A stretch of DNA of 64,000 bases from Clostridia bacterium. Lineage in GTDB: Bacteria > Bacillota > Clostridia > Oscillospirales > CAG-382. Shown here one piece after another: positions 52,363 through 61,284 of this stretch. A program made the translations under genes and the position numbers. The notes beneath the pieces were generated by a model. That model ran no database searches. It worked only from the letters and a program-made list of their open reading frames with translations, and was not told the DNA's origin. The stretch covers positions 19,097 to 83,096 of the forward strand of contig JAFYPA010000046.1 in the NCBI GenBank assembly GCA_017560085.1, read 5' to 3'. How positions within the stretch are numbered: position 1 is the first letter of the stretch; every line of letters begins with the position of its first letter.

Positions 52363-54261
52363 TCACTCTCTCACTTCAAACGCCGCAAAGCCGTGGGCGT
52401 CGATTCTGTCGATTATGACCTTGCTTCCGCAAAGCTTTCCCGTACAGTTTACAAATCTTACGGTCTTGTATTGCTTGTAAAGCGTAATCTCAACATCCGT
52501 TTCGTAGTCGTCGAAGGAGTTGAGGAAAAGCACCGACATTGCGGATTTGTCCTCGTTTTCCGATGTCTGCTGATAGAGCATCGGGTGCTTCGGGTCTACC
52601 ACCGTGGGGAGCTTTTTACCGCAGAGCCATTCGATGCTGTCGGAAAGCTGTTTTTTGCGGTAGTAGTTGCACATATAGGGGATGTTGTCGGCATTGTCCG
52701 GGTCATATGCGTCGTAGGGGAAAACGAGGAATTTCTGTCCGTTCTCGTTCTCGTATCGATATACTCCGACATCGCCTGCGGGCATCATTTTTGTGAGGAC
52801 TTCAACCTTTTCCGAGGCGTTTACCTTGTGATATGCCAATCCCTCTATGCGTTCTATGTAGTCATTTTCGGCTGTGAAGGTCTCGTAGGAATAGCTTGCT
52901 TTTTCAGAGGAGATGTAGCCCGTGTCGATGCCTCTTGATTTGAGGATTTTTGCGGCGGAAATATCGATTATTGCACCGTTTTCAAGGTCGCTTTCCGTGA
53001 CATATCTTGCGTTTTCACCGAAGAGCGTTATCGGGTAGTCGGTCTTTTCGTATACAAGAGGAATTGCGTTTCTTGACAGAAGAAGCTGTGACTGACTTCT
53101 GCTTGCTCTTTCCATAAATGCGACAAGCTTCGGATGTATTTCCTCGGGGTATTCCCAGCTTTCGAATTTCTGAAGCACCTCGCAGACTCTTACTCCGACG
53201 TTTTTCTTGTCCTTGAAGATTTCGGCAATTTCTGCTCTCTGCTTGTTTATTCTGTAATGTCTTTCGGCGTAACCCGTTTCGTATCCCACGGGGCGAACGT
53301 AGTCAAACATATACTTGAGAACGCCGTCAAGCTCTCCCGAGGCTAAAAGTCCCATATCGAAAAGCTCAAGCCTTGAGGAGGGACAGATGTATCTCGGACG
53401 GTAGTAGGTATCGCCCTCGGCAAAGACCTCTATGCCGTAATCCCTGCACCAGGATGCCTGCATTCTTGTGTTTTCAACGGCATAGCCGACATATGAGCCG
53501 TGATAAGGTGCGCCGATTGTGCGAAGGTACGGCTTGGTGTTACCCGCAAAGGCAAGGGACATTTTGATGTTATCCTGACCGATAAAATCCCAGGTGTCGT
53601 GGCAGGCGCAATGACCGAGGCGGATATTTGGGTTTACTTCATCCACGGCAGAGCGAAGAGCCTTCGCAAAGTCTGTCATGGAGTCACTTACAAGCTTGTG
53701 AAATTCGGTACGGTATTTATTTGCACCGCCCGAAACAAGGTATTTGTGAAGCTGTTCCTCGCTTATGTCCTCCCCTATTCTCTTTCTGAATTCCGCCATA
53801 TGCAAGGGACAACAGCAGAAAAGCTTTTCGCCCTTTATCTGATAGCGAAGGTCGTCGTCAAGCATAATTATATCGGGAGAAAGCTCGCAAAGAGTCTTTA
53901 CTCTCTTGCAGAAAAGTGCAACGAAATTCTTATCCAGAGGACAAAGACCGCCGTTTGCACCGTCCTCGAATGCCTTCATTGATGTGAATTTTTCATACAT
54001 TTCGTCGGAATTGCCGTCAATTGCACCGTGACCGAAGGAGTTTGTCCAGATGCCGACCTCGTAGCCCTTTTCCTTGAAGTAGTTTATCTTCCTTTGTGCG
54101 GATTCCTTGTTTTCGTCTATATACCATTTCTTGCCGAAAATGTAGTCGGGAAGTGCGAGAAATACTCTTTTTATGTCGCACCTCTGCAGATATTCGTTGT
54201 AGGTATCAAGCTCCTCTTCCTTGAGGCTTGATATCATTATGGGAGCGGAATATTTGTACAT
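52363..54261 (-). CDS. Uncharacterised TIM-barrel-like (possible glycoside hydrolase) protein
   Basis: The protein has 632 aa, no signal peptide, so it is cytoplasmic. The N-terminal 350 residues alternate strands and helices as in glycoside hydrolase barrels, with I-I-M-L-D-D-D-L-R and E-V-F-A-E-G-D-T-Y-Y as candidate acidic sites at strand ends. The remainder looks like a Rossmann-like/beta-galactosidase-type middle domain and a beta-sandwich. I do not recognise a defined family. It has its own promoter and AAGGAGG ribosome binding site. Confidence 0.6.
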   Translation of the reverse strand: MYKYSAPIMISSLKEEELDTYNEYLQRCDIKRVFLALPDYIFGKKWYIDENKESAQRKINYFKEKGYEVGIWTNSFGHGAIDGNSDEMYEKFTSMKAFEDGANGGLCPLDKNFVALFCKRVKTLCELSPDIIMLDDDLRYQIKGEKLFCCCPLHMAEFRKRIGEDISEEQLHKYLVSGGANKYRTEFHKLVSDSMTDFAKALRSAVDEVNPNIRLGHCACHDTWDFIGQDNIKMSLAFAGNTKPYLRTIGAPYHGSYVGYAVENTRMQASWCRDYGIEVFAEGDTYYRPRYICPSSRLELFDMGLLASGELDGVLKYMFDYVRPVGYETGYAERHYRINKQRAEIAEIFKDKKNVGVRVCEVLQKFESWEYPEEIHPKLVAFMERASRSQSQLLLSRNAIPLVYEKTDYPITLFGENARYVTESDLENGAIIDISAAKILKSRGIDTGYISSEKASYSYETFTAENDYIERIEGLAYHKVNASEKVEVLTKMMPAGDVGVYRYENENGQKFLVFPYDAYDPDNADNIPYMCNYYRKKQLSDSIEWLCGKKLPTVVDPKHPMLYQQTSENEDKSAMSVLFLNSFDDYETDVEITLYKQYKTVRFVNCTGKLCGSKVIIDRIDAHGFAAFEVRE

Positions 54262-54292
54262 TGCGCTGTCCTCCTTTTTGTGTTCTGTGCTT

Positions 54293-54321
54293 ATTATATA
54301 ACATTAGAATGTGTTTTGCAA
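54293..54321 (-). promoter_or_regulatory. Promoter of the gene at 52363-54261
   Basis: On the minus strand TTGCAA (54316-54321), 17 nt, TATAAT (54293-54298). Confidence 0.7.
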
Positions 54322-54369
54322 GAGGAATTCTTCCCTCATTTTTGCACATTTTTCCCGAATGCTGTGACA

Positions 54370-54400
54370 CAAAAGCAAAAACGGAGACATTTGCCTCCGT
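54370..54400 (-). terminator. Rho-independent terminator
   Basis: On the minus strand ACGGAG (54395-54400) pairs with CTCCGT (54381-54386) around an 8-nt loop and is followed by TTTTGCTTTT. It ends the EIIC-like gene. Confidence 0.8.
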
Positions 54401-54414
54401 CTGCATTTCAAATA

Positions 54415-55500
54415 TTAAAGGTCAAGCTTGTAGTCGCCTGTTTTTACAAGTCCGAGCTTGCGAAGAATTTCGTTGAAGATTACGGAAAGCACCGCGGGAA
54501 GAACTATACAGCAGACCACAACGCCAATCCACGCGTTTGTGTTGCCGAAGCCCATATCAGAGAAGATTCCGAGAGGTCCTACAAGTCCGCAAGTGCCCAT
54601 GCCTGCGGAAACGCCCGTACACTGAAGCTTGAAAACAAGCGTGGAAATCGGACCTACGACCGCCGCCGCAAGGGTTGCGGGAAGCCAGATTATCGGCTTC
54701 TTGACGATGTTACCCATCTGAAGCATACTTGTGCCGATGCCCTGCGCAACAATGCCTCCCCATCTGTTTTCACGGAAGGAGATTACGGCAAAGCCGACCA
54801 TCTGGGCACAGCATCCGACGGTCGCCGCACCGCCCGCAAGTCCCGTAATTCCAATCATCGCACAAAGTGCCGCAGAGGAAATGGGAAGCGTGAGGACGAT
54901 ACCCACAACAACGGAAATTATGATACCCATAATAAGAGGCTGTGCCTCGGTTGCAGTGTTCACGAAGTTTCCGAGCCAGTACATACAAAGGGAAATAAGC
55001 GGACACACAATCTTTGCAAAAAGCACGCCCACACATATTGTCACCGTAGGAGTTACGAGAATATCAACCTTTGTTTCCTTGGAGACCATCTTGCCTATTT
55101 CAACGGCGAGAATTGTAACAAGGAATGCACCTGCGGGGCCTGCGGAGATTGCCTTTTCCACATCGCCCAGCATAAAGGTTGTTGCAAGGTCGTTACCGCA
55201 AAGACCTACCACGCCCGCACTGAAAAGCACAAGCGGAGGAGCCTTGAGAGAGTGTGCAACGGCAATACCCAGCACCACGCCCGTAGCGGTTTTGGCAAAG
55301 GAAGACGCCATATTGAGAAACTCGCCGATATCGGAAAGTGCCGACACCTGAACGAGGTATTTGCCTGCCGTTGAAAAAATTGTGCTTATGAGAAGTGTTG
55401 CGAAAAGACCGAGAGCGAGGCTGCTCATACAGTCGATAAAGTAAAGCTTCGGGGAAATTACGATGTTCTTTCTTTGAAGAAAGCTCTTGATTTTTGACAT
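54415..55500 (-). CDS. PTS EIIC-like membrane protein (PfoR family)
   Basis: This 361-aa polytopic membrane protein has about ten hydrophobic segments and repeated Gly-rich turns (G-L-A-G-G-A-A-T-V-G, G-V-S-A-G-M-G-T-C-G). It matches the PTS_EIIC_2 group, whose clostridial member PfoR was described as a regulator of perfringolysin; genuine sugar transport is not established. No IIA or IIB genes are nearby. ATG 55500 follows GGAGG by 7 nt. Confidence 0.82.
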   Translation of the reverse strand: MSKIKSFLQRKNIVISPKLYFIDCMSSLALGLFATLLISTIFSTAGKYLVQVSALSDIGEFLNMASSFAKTATGVVLGIAVAHSLKAPPLVLFSAGVVGLCGNDLATTFMLGDVEKAISAGPAGAFLVTILAVEIGKMVSKETKVDILVTPTVTICVGVLFAKIVCPLISLCMYWLGNFVNTATEAQPLIMGIIISVVVGIVLTLPISSAALCAMIGITGLAGGAATVGCCAQMVGFAVISFRENRWGGIVAQGIGTSMLQMGNIVKKPIIWLPATLAAAVVGPISTLVFKLQCTGVSAGMGTCGLVGPLGIFSDMGFGNTNAWIGVVVCCIVLPAVLSVIFNEILRKLGLVKTGDYKLDL

Positions 55501-55535
55501 TTTCACGCCTCCGATTATGTATTTATCATATTCAG

Positions 55536-55564
55536 ATTATATCAAATTTCCGAAAGGATTTCAA
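55536..55564 (-). promoter_or_regulatory. Promoter of the EIIC-like gene
   Basis: On the minus strand TTGAAA (55559-55564), 17 nt, TATAAT (55536-55541). Confidence 0.75.
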
Positions 55565-55652
55565 CGGACGAATTGACGATTTAATGCGCTGAATTGATAA
55601 ATTTTCGTACAAACCTACAAAATGGTTAAAAATGTATCAAAGATTGGCTCTT

Positions 55653-56651
55653 TTATGCGTTTGCGAGGATGAATTCGGCTCTATCATTTGCAACAAGTGT
55701 ATATCCGCCGAATGCCTCGGGAACAAGAACGCTGTGTGCGGCAGGAATTTCGATTGTTACCGTGTTGCCGTTTTCGTCGTTGTATTCAAGTATGCCGTTG
55801 CCGTCAACGCACATAATGTGGGTCATTTTGCCGCCTTCGAAGGTGTATCTGTCCTTTTCGAGGATGAGCTTTGTCACACCGAAATATTCGGAGTCCACCA
55901 CCCTTACGGGCATTCCGACGGTATCGGGGAGAAGTCCCGAGCTTACGGAGTGGTCGTGGGAGAAGTCTGTTTTGATTACCTCAAGAGCCTTATCAAGGTG
56001 AAGCTCACGAGGCTTGCCGTCTGCGCCCACTCTGCCGTAGTCATAGAGTCTGAATGTGGAATTTGAGTTCTGCTGTACCTCAGCTATGAGGATGCCCTCG
56101 CCTATTGCGTGCACCATTCCTGCGGGGATATAGTAGATATCGCCCTTTTTGACGTCAACATAGTTAAGATATGAGGAGATATTTCCGTCGGAGGTTGCCT
56201 TTAAAAATTCCTCGGAGGTTATGTCCGTGCCGTCACGAAGACCGTAAACCAGCTGTGCGCCCGGCTTTGCATCAACGATGTACCACATTTCCGTTTTACC
56301 GCTGTCGATTCCGTGGGAGTGGGCGTAGCAGTCATCGGGATGAACCTGAACGGAGAGGTTATCCTTGGCGTCAATGAGCTTTACAAGAAGGGGGAAATCG
56401 TAGAAGTCCTTGTCGGCATACTTTTTACCGCAGAGGCTTTCCATACCGATTTTTTCGGCGTATTCACGAAGGGTAAGTCCCTGTGCCTCGCCGTTTTCTA
56501 TTGTGTTTTCACCGTCGCCTCGAAGAGTGAGAGTCCAGGCTTCGGCAATTCTTGTGCCTTTTTCCGAAAGTCCGTATTTATCGGAGAGGTCTGTGCCGCC
56601 CCAGATTATGTCCTTGAGTACACTTTTGAGCTTTATAGGGTAGATATTCAT
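55653..56651 (-). CDS. manA: Mannose-6-phosphate isomerase, class I
   Basis: This 332-aa cytoplasmic enzyme interconverts mannose-6-phosphate and fructose-6-phosphate. The zinc-binding set is clear: V-Q-V-H-P-D-D (Gln and His), T-E-M-W-Y (Glu), and the late His in M-V-H-A-I-G-E-G. The length fits the short bacterial type. ATG 56651 is chosen because AAAGGCG lies upstream; the longer frame covers the promoter. It is monocistronic. Confidence 0.93.
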   Translation of the reverse strand: MNIYPIKLKSVLKDIIWGGTDLSDKYGLSEKGTRIAEAWTLTLRGDGENTIENGEAQGLTLREYAEKIGMESLCGKKYADKDFYDFPLLVKLIDAKDNLSVQVHPDDCYAHSHGIDSGKTEMWYIVDAKPGAQLVYGLRDGTDITSEEFLKATSDGNISSYLNYVDVKKGDIYYIPAGMVHAIGEGILIAEVQQNSNSTFRLYDYGRVGADGKPRELHLDKALEVIKTDFSHDHSVSSGLLPDTVGMPVRVVDSEYFGVTKLILEKDRYTFEGGKMTHIMCVDGNGILEYNDENGNTVTIEIPAAHSVLVPEAFGGYTLVANDRAEFILANA

Positions 56652-56685
56652 TTTATATTCGCCTTTCCTGTTATTTACTTTTTGT

Positions 56686-56714
56686 ATTTTAGCAAATTTT
56701 TGGAAATATGTCAA
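56686..56714 (-). promoter_or_regulatory. Promoter of manA
   Basis: On the minus strand TTGACA (56709-56714), 17 nt, TAAAAT (56686-56691). Confidence 0.75.
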
Positions 56715-56782
56715 GAGGAATGTATATTATTTGAATCTTCGGGAAGGATATTTGTACATCAATGAAAGGATGGATTTTTAAA

Positions 56783-56911
56783 ATGGATAACAATCAGAAC
56801 AAGTCTAAGAACAACTCTCAGAATAAGACTCAGGACAAGGCACAGAACAGCTGTCCCACAAAGGACTCCAAGAACAAGAAGGACGGCGGCGCTCAGAACG
56901 CAAAGAACTGA
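56783..56911 (+). CDS. Small Asn/Lys/Gln-rich hydrophilic protein (42 aa)
   Basis: ATG 56783 to TGA 56911 encodes 42 residues, mostly Asn, Lys, Gln and Ser, with one Cys (N-S-C-P-T-K). There is no hydrophobic segment, and the protein is probably unstructured. GGATGG/AAAGGA lies 5' at a loose spacing, and a strong terminator follows, so it looks like a real monocistronic gene. The composition recalls small spore-associated or stress proteins of clostridia, but no family can be named. Confidence 0.65.
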   Translation: MDNNQNKSKNNSQNKTQDKAQNSCPTKDSKNKKDGGAQNAKN

Positions 56912-56933
56912 GGCAACACTCAGCACGAACAAA

Positions 56934-56965
56934 GGGACGACATTTTACAGTCGTCCCCGTTTTTA
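56934..56965 (+). terminator. Rho-independent terminator
   Basis: GGGACGAC (56934-56941) pairs with GTCGTCCC (56950-56957) and is followed by a T-rich tract. It serves the small 42-aa gene. Confidence 0.85.
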
Positions 56966-57859
56966 TTTTATGAGCTTGTTTATTGCATCGGCGTAGAATG
57001 TGTCGGGTTCGGCTTTTATGACATACTTATGCATTCCGTTTTCGCAGGGAGTAAAGTGGTTTGCACCGTCCTTTACATCAAGAGTAGCCGTTCCCGTGAC
57101 AGCATCATAGCCTGCCTTTTCCTCGTCACCCGTAAGTGCAAGAAGCACCGTCATAGGGTCCCACGAGCTTCTGCCGTTTTCCGAGCCGTGAGTCTCCATA
57201 AGGTTCATAAGTGCATCGCCCTTCGGAAGCACGGCTTTACCGCCCGAAATTACCGAATCACCAACCTCGAAGCCGAGGAAGGTTGCGGGCACGGGGCAGA
57301 GCTTTAAGAAGGTCTCCCCTGCTTTTCTCGCTCTGTCGTTGTTGCAGAAGTTATGCTCGAGTCCGCCGTCCTCGTCCCATTTTCCTGCCATTACCCAGAA
57401 TTTGGACACCTTTTCGCGAACAAGCTCCACGCCGTTTTTGTCGGATATTTCATCGGCACGGCTTAAAAGCAAATCCGCCGCCACATTCAGAAAGCCTATT
57501 TCTATTATTTCGACTTTTTCGGTAGATTCAGCAAGAATGCGTCTGTAAAGCTTTACGGCATTCTCCGCATCGGTATTTGATTTATATCTTTTTGCAAAGG
57601 GTGCAAGCGGAATCTGGAACTTGGGTGTCCCCGCGAAATCGCCCGCTTCAGGGTCTATTCCGAGCGGAACATCCGTCACACCGTCAAAGGCAAGAAAGGC
57701 ATCAAGAGACGGTACTGAATGCTCCATGCAGGCGTTTATGCCTACGGCCTTGAGGTTTATTTTATTCTCGCGGTGGGCTCTTGCGAGGATTCTTATTGCT
57801 ACGGCATCGTCACAGTCTGTCCACCAGTCGGTGCCGAGGATGTAGGATTTTGTGGGCAT
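56963..57859 (-). CDS. Inosine/uridine-preferring nucleoside hydrolase family protein
   Basis: This 298-aa cytoplasmic hydrolase splits N-glycosidic bonds of nucleosides. The Ca2+-binding N-terminal motif reads G-T-D-W-W-T-D-C-D-D-A-V-A, and the C-terminal W-D-P-M region supplies the conserved Asp. The D-x-D-x-x-x-D-D spacing is slightly altered (D-W-W-T-D-C-D-D). The exact base specificity is unknown. Its own promoter lies at 57906-57934. Confidence 0.9.
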   Translation of the reverse strand: MPTKSYILGTDWWTDCDDAVAIRILARAHRENKINLKAVGINACMEHSVPSLDAFLAFDGVTDVPLGIDPEAGDFAGTPKFQIPLAPFAKRYKSNTDAENAVKLYRRILAESTEKVEIIEIGFLNVAADLLLSRADEISDKNGVELVREKVSKFWVMAGKWDEDGGLEHNFCNNDRARKAGETFLKLCPVPATFLGFEVGDSVISGGKAVLPKGDALMNLMETHGSENGRSSWDPMTVLLALTGDEEKAGYDAVTGTATLDVKDGANHFTPCENGMHKYVIKAEPDTFYADAINKLIK

Positions 57860-57905
57860 TTTAGGGTGCTCCTTTTTGAATTATATGATTTTTATCTTTA
57901 TAGTG

Positions 57906-57934
57906 ATTATAGCACACTCACCCCTGAATTGCAA
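57906..57934 (-). promoter_or_regulatory. Promoter of the nucleoside hydrolase gene
   Basis: On the minus strand TTGCAA (57929-57934), 17 nt, TATAAT (57906-57911). Confidence 0.7.
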
Positions 57935-58002
57935 CACCAAACTTCAAAGCTACTAAATTATCTTTTCTTTTATTATAATTTTCGTTTTAGTGCAATTCCC
58001 CC

Positions 58003-58031
58003 TTGATTTTCTCACCCATTTGTATTATAAT
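58003..58031 (+). promoter_or_regulatory. Promoter of the Gfo/Idh/MocA gene at 58069
   Basis: TTGATT (58003-58008), 17 nt, TATAAT (58026-58031), about 40 nt before the start codon. Confidence 0.75.
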
Positions 58032-58068
58032 AACAATAAATTCAAAAAACAAAAAGGAGAAAGTCAAA

Positions 58069-59172
58069 ATGATGAAAATAGGTATGGTAGGCGTCGGCTG
58101 TATCAGCGGAATCTACCTTAAAAACTTTGCGGAAACCTTCAAGGAGGTAGAGCTTGTTGCTGTCTGCGACCTTATAAAGGAAAGAGCGCAGAAGGCAAAG
58201 GACGAATACAATGTTCCCAAGATTTACGACACAATGGAGGAGCTTTTTGCAGATCCCGAAATTGATATCGTACTCAACCTCACAAGACCCTACGAGCATT
58301 ACGGCGTATCCAAGGGTGCGCTTCTTGCGGGCAAGCACGTTTACTGCGAAAAGCCTCTCGGCATCACTCTTGAAGAGGGCGAGGAGCTTGTAAAGATAGC
58401 GCAGGAAAAGGGCCTCTGGCTCGGCGGTGCTCCCGATACCTTTATGGGTGCGGGCATTCAGACTGCAAGAAAGCTTATGGACGAGGGCGTTATCGGTGAG
58501 TTCGTAGGTGCAAGATTTGCTATGGCGGGACACGGTATGGAAACCTGGCATCCCGACCCCGATTTTTACTATCAGCCCGGTGGCGGACCTCTCTTTGATA
58601 TGGGTCCCTACTACATTACGGCTATGATTAACCTTCTCGGCGGTGTCAAGTCCGTTTACGGCTACGGTCACATTTCCTATGCGGAAAGACTTATCACGGC
58701 TAAAGAGCATTACGGTGAAATCATTAAGGTTAACACACCCACTCACATCGAATCCATTATCACACTCGAAAACGGCAAGAATGTTTCTCTTCTTACATCC
58801 TTTGATATTTACAGCTCCAAGCAGGCTAACATAGAAATCTACGGCACAAAGGGTACTCTTTATGTTCCCGACCCCAATACATTCGGCGGTGAGGTTGTAT
58901 TCTACAACGGCGAAGAAAAGAAGGAATACCGTTACAAGTCCGAAGAGCATTTCGACTATTACGAAAACTCAAGACTTCTCGGCCTTGCAGATATGGCAAA
59001 GGCAATTGAAGCAGGCAGAGACGGCAGAACAACATACAAGCAGACTCTCCACGTTCTTGAAATTATGGATTCCGTTCTCAAGAGTGCAAGGACAGGCAAG
59101 GTTATCGAGCTTAAGTCCAAGTACGAAAGAACAGCTCCCATGGATGCAAAGCTTCCGCACGGTATTCTTTAA
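58069..59172 (+). CDS. Gfo/Idh/MocA-family oxidoreductase
   Basis: This 367-aa NAD(P)-dependent dehydrogenase of sugars, inositols or their derivatives has the Rossmann motif G-M-V-G-V-G-C-I-S-G and an intact active-site E-K-P (G-K-H-V-Y-C-E-K-P-L-G). The family dimerisation domain includes G-G-G-P-L-F-D-M-G-P. ATG 58069 is set by AAAAAGGAG; the open frame upstream overlaps the promoter. It is monocistronic and convergent with the isomerase-oxidoreductase fusion gene, which may act on related substrates. Confidence 0.93.
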   Translation: MMKIGMVGVGCISGIYLKNFAETFKEVELVAVCDLIKERAQKAKDEYNVPKIYDTMEELFADPEIDIVLNLTRPYEHYGVSKGALLAGKHVYCEKPLGITLEEGEELVKIAQEKGLWLGGAPDTFMGAGIQTARKLMDEGVIGEFVGARFAMAGHGMETWHPDPDFYYQPGGGPLFDMGPYYITAMINLLGGVKSVYGYGHISYAERLITAKEHYGEIIKVNTPTHIESIITLENGKNVSLLTSFDIYSSKQANIEIYGTKGTLYVPDPNTFGGEVVFYNGEEKKEYRYKSEEHFDYYENSRLLGLADMAKAIEAGRDGRTTYKQTLHVLEIMDSVLKSARTGKVIELKSKYERTAPMDAKLPHGIL

Positions 59173-59221
59173 TCGGAAGACAGACGGGTAATCTTGGCAA
59201 GGCAAACCATATATAAATTTC

Positions 59222-59256
59222 AAGGGGACGACATAATTGCCGTCCCCTTAACTTTT
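59222..59256 (+). terminator. Rho-independent terminator
   Basis: AAGGGGACG (59222-59230) pairs with CGTCCCCTT (59241-59249) and is followed by AACTTTTT. Confidence 0.85.
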
Positions 59257-59291
59257 TGCTGTTTAAGCCTTCGTATAATTCAGCGTATCAA

Positions 59292-61172
59292 TCACACGCA
59301 AATCCACGTTGCATCCTTCTTTGCGCTTTCGTACATTTTGTCAAGGATATAGCGTGAGTTTATACCGTTATCCGCAGTAACTACAAGCGCATCGCCGGTT
59401 CTTATTGCATTAGCGAAGTTATCCGCCGCCTGATTCCATTCACGCTTTACGGGATAGGGAGCATTTTCAGTCCACTTGCCGTCCTTCCACCAGTAAATGT
59501 GGTCTCCCTCGGGGCCTCCTGCTGTAAGAAGATATGCACCGCTGTCACCGTACACCTCAAGTCTTGTATACCAGGAGGATGCGGGGTAAGATGTTGTGGA
59601 GGATACTCTTGCAATCATTCCGTCCTTAAACTTCATTTCGCCGATTGCAAGGTCCTCGGCTTCAATGTTGAAGGTTTGTTTTTCGGTTGTACATCTTACG
59701 CTTTCGGGCTTTCCGAACACAGTAAGCATTCTGTCTATTTCGTGTATGCCCTGGTTGCTCATAGCTCCACCGCCATCCATGGCAAATGTGCCTCTCCAGC
59801 CTCCGTTTTCAAGGAAGTATTCCTCGGTACGCTTGATGTTAAGAATCATATTTGCACACTTAAGTTTTCCGAAAAATCCGTTTTCAACGGCAAGCTTCAG
59901 CTCTTTCAGCGGACCTCTGAAGTGAAGGTCGAAGTCACAGCCGACAAGAAGTCCCTTTGATTTGCCGTACTCTGCAAGCTCACGGCATTTTTCGTAGTTG
60001 ACGTCCATAGGCTTTGTAAGAAGAACGTGCTTGCCCGCATCAAGGCATTTTCTTGCTATATCGCAATGAGTACCTGTGGGAGTTACGATATACATTACCT
60101 CAACAGACTTATCATTAAGGAAAACATCAATATCCGTGCTGTAGGGTACGCCGAACTGCTTACCTGCTGCCTCAGCCTTTTCTGCGTTTATATCGCATAC
60201 GCCCGCAAGCTTTATTCCGTTTGTTTCGGTAAGCTGAATACATCTGTGCTTACCCATACCGAGACCGACAACAACCATACTTACGGGATTGTCCTTGTAG
60301 GGACGTTCAAACATCTGAGTTGTGGAAAGTGCTGTCCTTAAATCGGAGGGAGCGTTTTCGGGCCATACCTTCTTGATGTATGTGTGACATCTTTCCGTAG
60401 CTTCCTTGTATGTAAGTCCGTGGTTGCCGGAGGGAAGATGTGTTTCGATGGAAACGGGCATATCCTTTCCGACAGCCGCAGCACCTCTGAGAACTCTGTC
60501 CCACGGTACCTTTTTGCAGTCTATTTCGGGAAGAACGCCTCTGCACTTTACGTGGAGCATATTGGCATACTTCAATGCCTTTGTGAAGTAATCAATACAA
60601 TCTCCTTCGGCTTCGGGAAGTATTTCAAACATATTTGATACGTCCCACGCCATACCCCATGTCGGCTCGTTCAATGCTTCAAGCACCGCGATTACCTCGT
60701 CGGGAGTCTGTCCGCAGTTTTCAAAGCCGAGAATAAGTCCTGCTTCCTTTGCCCTTTTTGCAACGGGGTTAAACATTTCCATAACCTTTGACAGCTCGTC
60801 AGGTCTCATTGCAAGCTCACCGCATTTGGGGTCGTACTGGTCGTGCTGCCAATAGTTGAAGGAGCGCACAAGACGACAGTCAAGTATGTCTGCAGCTCTG
60901 ATTATTCCCTCAAGCTTTTCCTCCTCCTGCCTTCTGGCTTCAGCGTCGGGAAGATGTATTTTACAAAGTGAGGACTGTATTACGCCCGTTTTAAGTCCGA
61001 GGCTGTCAAGCTGTGCCTTTAACGCCTTAAGCTGTTCCGTGCTCTGCTTTTCGATGGGAAGGCCGTTTACCATTCCTCTGAAATCGACGTACTTATACCC
61101 CTGCTGTGCAAAATACGGAAGGGCGTTTATTACTTCCTCGTGAAGCTCATCGGTAAAAACAGATATGTACAT
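59292..61172 (-). CDS. Fusion: sugar isomerase/epimerase + Gfo/Idh/MocA oxidoreductase
   Basis: The protein has 626 aa. Residues 1 to about 275 form a xylose-isomerase-like TIM barrel (Y-K-Y-V-D-F-R-G, L-G-F-E-N-C-G, M-A-W-D-V-S-N-M, S-I-E-T-H-L) with the expected Glu/Asp/His metal ligands. From about 295 a complete oxidoreductase follows, starting V-V-V-G-L-G-M-G and containing G-K-H-V-L-L-T-K-P-M-D, so the catalytic Lys is kept while the Glu is replaced by Thr, and G-G-G-A-M-S-N-Q-G-I-H. Separate neighbouring genes for these two activities are common in inositol/sugar catabolism; a single chain suggests substrate channelling. The AraC gene at 61285 is divergent and probably regulates it. 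Confidence 0.9.
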   Translation of the reverse strand: MYISVFTDELHEEVINALPYFAQQGYKYVDFRGMVNGLPIEKQSTEQLKALKAQLDSLGLKTGVIQSSLCKIHLPDAEARRQEEEKLEGIIRAADILDCRLVRSFNYWQHDQYDPKCGELAMRPDELSKVMEMFNPVAKRAKEAGLILGFENCGQTPDEVIAVLEALNEPTWGMAWDVSNMFEILPEAEGDCIDYFTKALKYANMLHVKCRGVLPEIDCKKVPWDRVLRGAAAVGKDMPVSIETHLPSGNHGLTYKEATERCHTYIKKVWPENAPSDLRTALSTTQMFERPYKDNPVSMVVVGLGMGKHRCIQLTETNGIKLAGVCDINAEKAEAAGKQFGVPYSTDIDVFLNDKSVEVMYIVTPTGTHCDIARKCLDAGKHVLLTKPMDVNYEKCRELAEYGKSKGLLVGCDFDLHFRGPLKELKLAVENGFFGKLKCANMILNIKRTEEYFLENGGWRGTFAMDGGGAMSNQGIHEIDRMLTVFGKPESVRCTTEKQTFNIEAEDLAIGEMKFKDGMIARVSSTTSYPASSWYTRLEVYGDSGAYLLTAGGPEGDHIYWWKDGKWTENAPYPVKREWNQAADNFANAIRTGDALVVTADNGINSRYILDKMYESAKKDATWICV

Positions 61173-61184
61173 AATAATCTCCTC

Positions 61185-61239
61185 TTGACATTTTTATTTG
61201 ATTATGCTATTATTCTATCATAAACAAAGTTATGTTTAT
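61185..61239 (+). promoter_or_regulatory. AraC gene promoter with operator-like repeat
   Basis: TTGACA (61185-61190), 17 nt, TATTAT (61208-61213). The inverted repeat ATAAAC/GTTTAT (61220-61239) covers the expected start of transcription in the divergent region shared with the fusion gene. Confidence 0.7.
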
Positions 61240-61284
61240 TGTATATTTTTAAGCAAAAATATGATTATTTTAATGTGAGGAACA

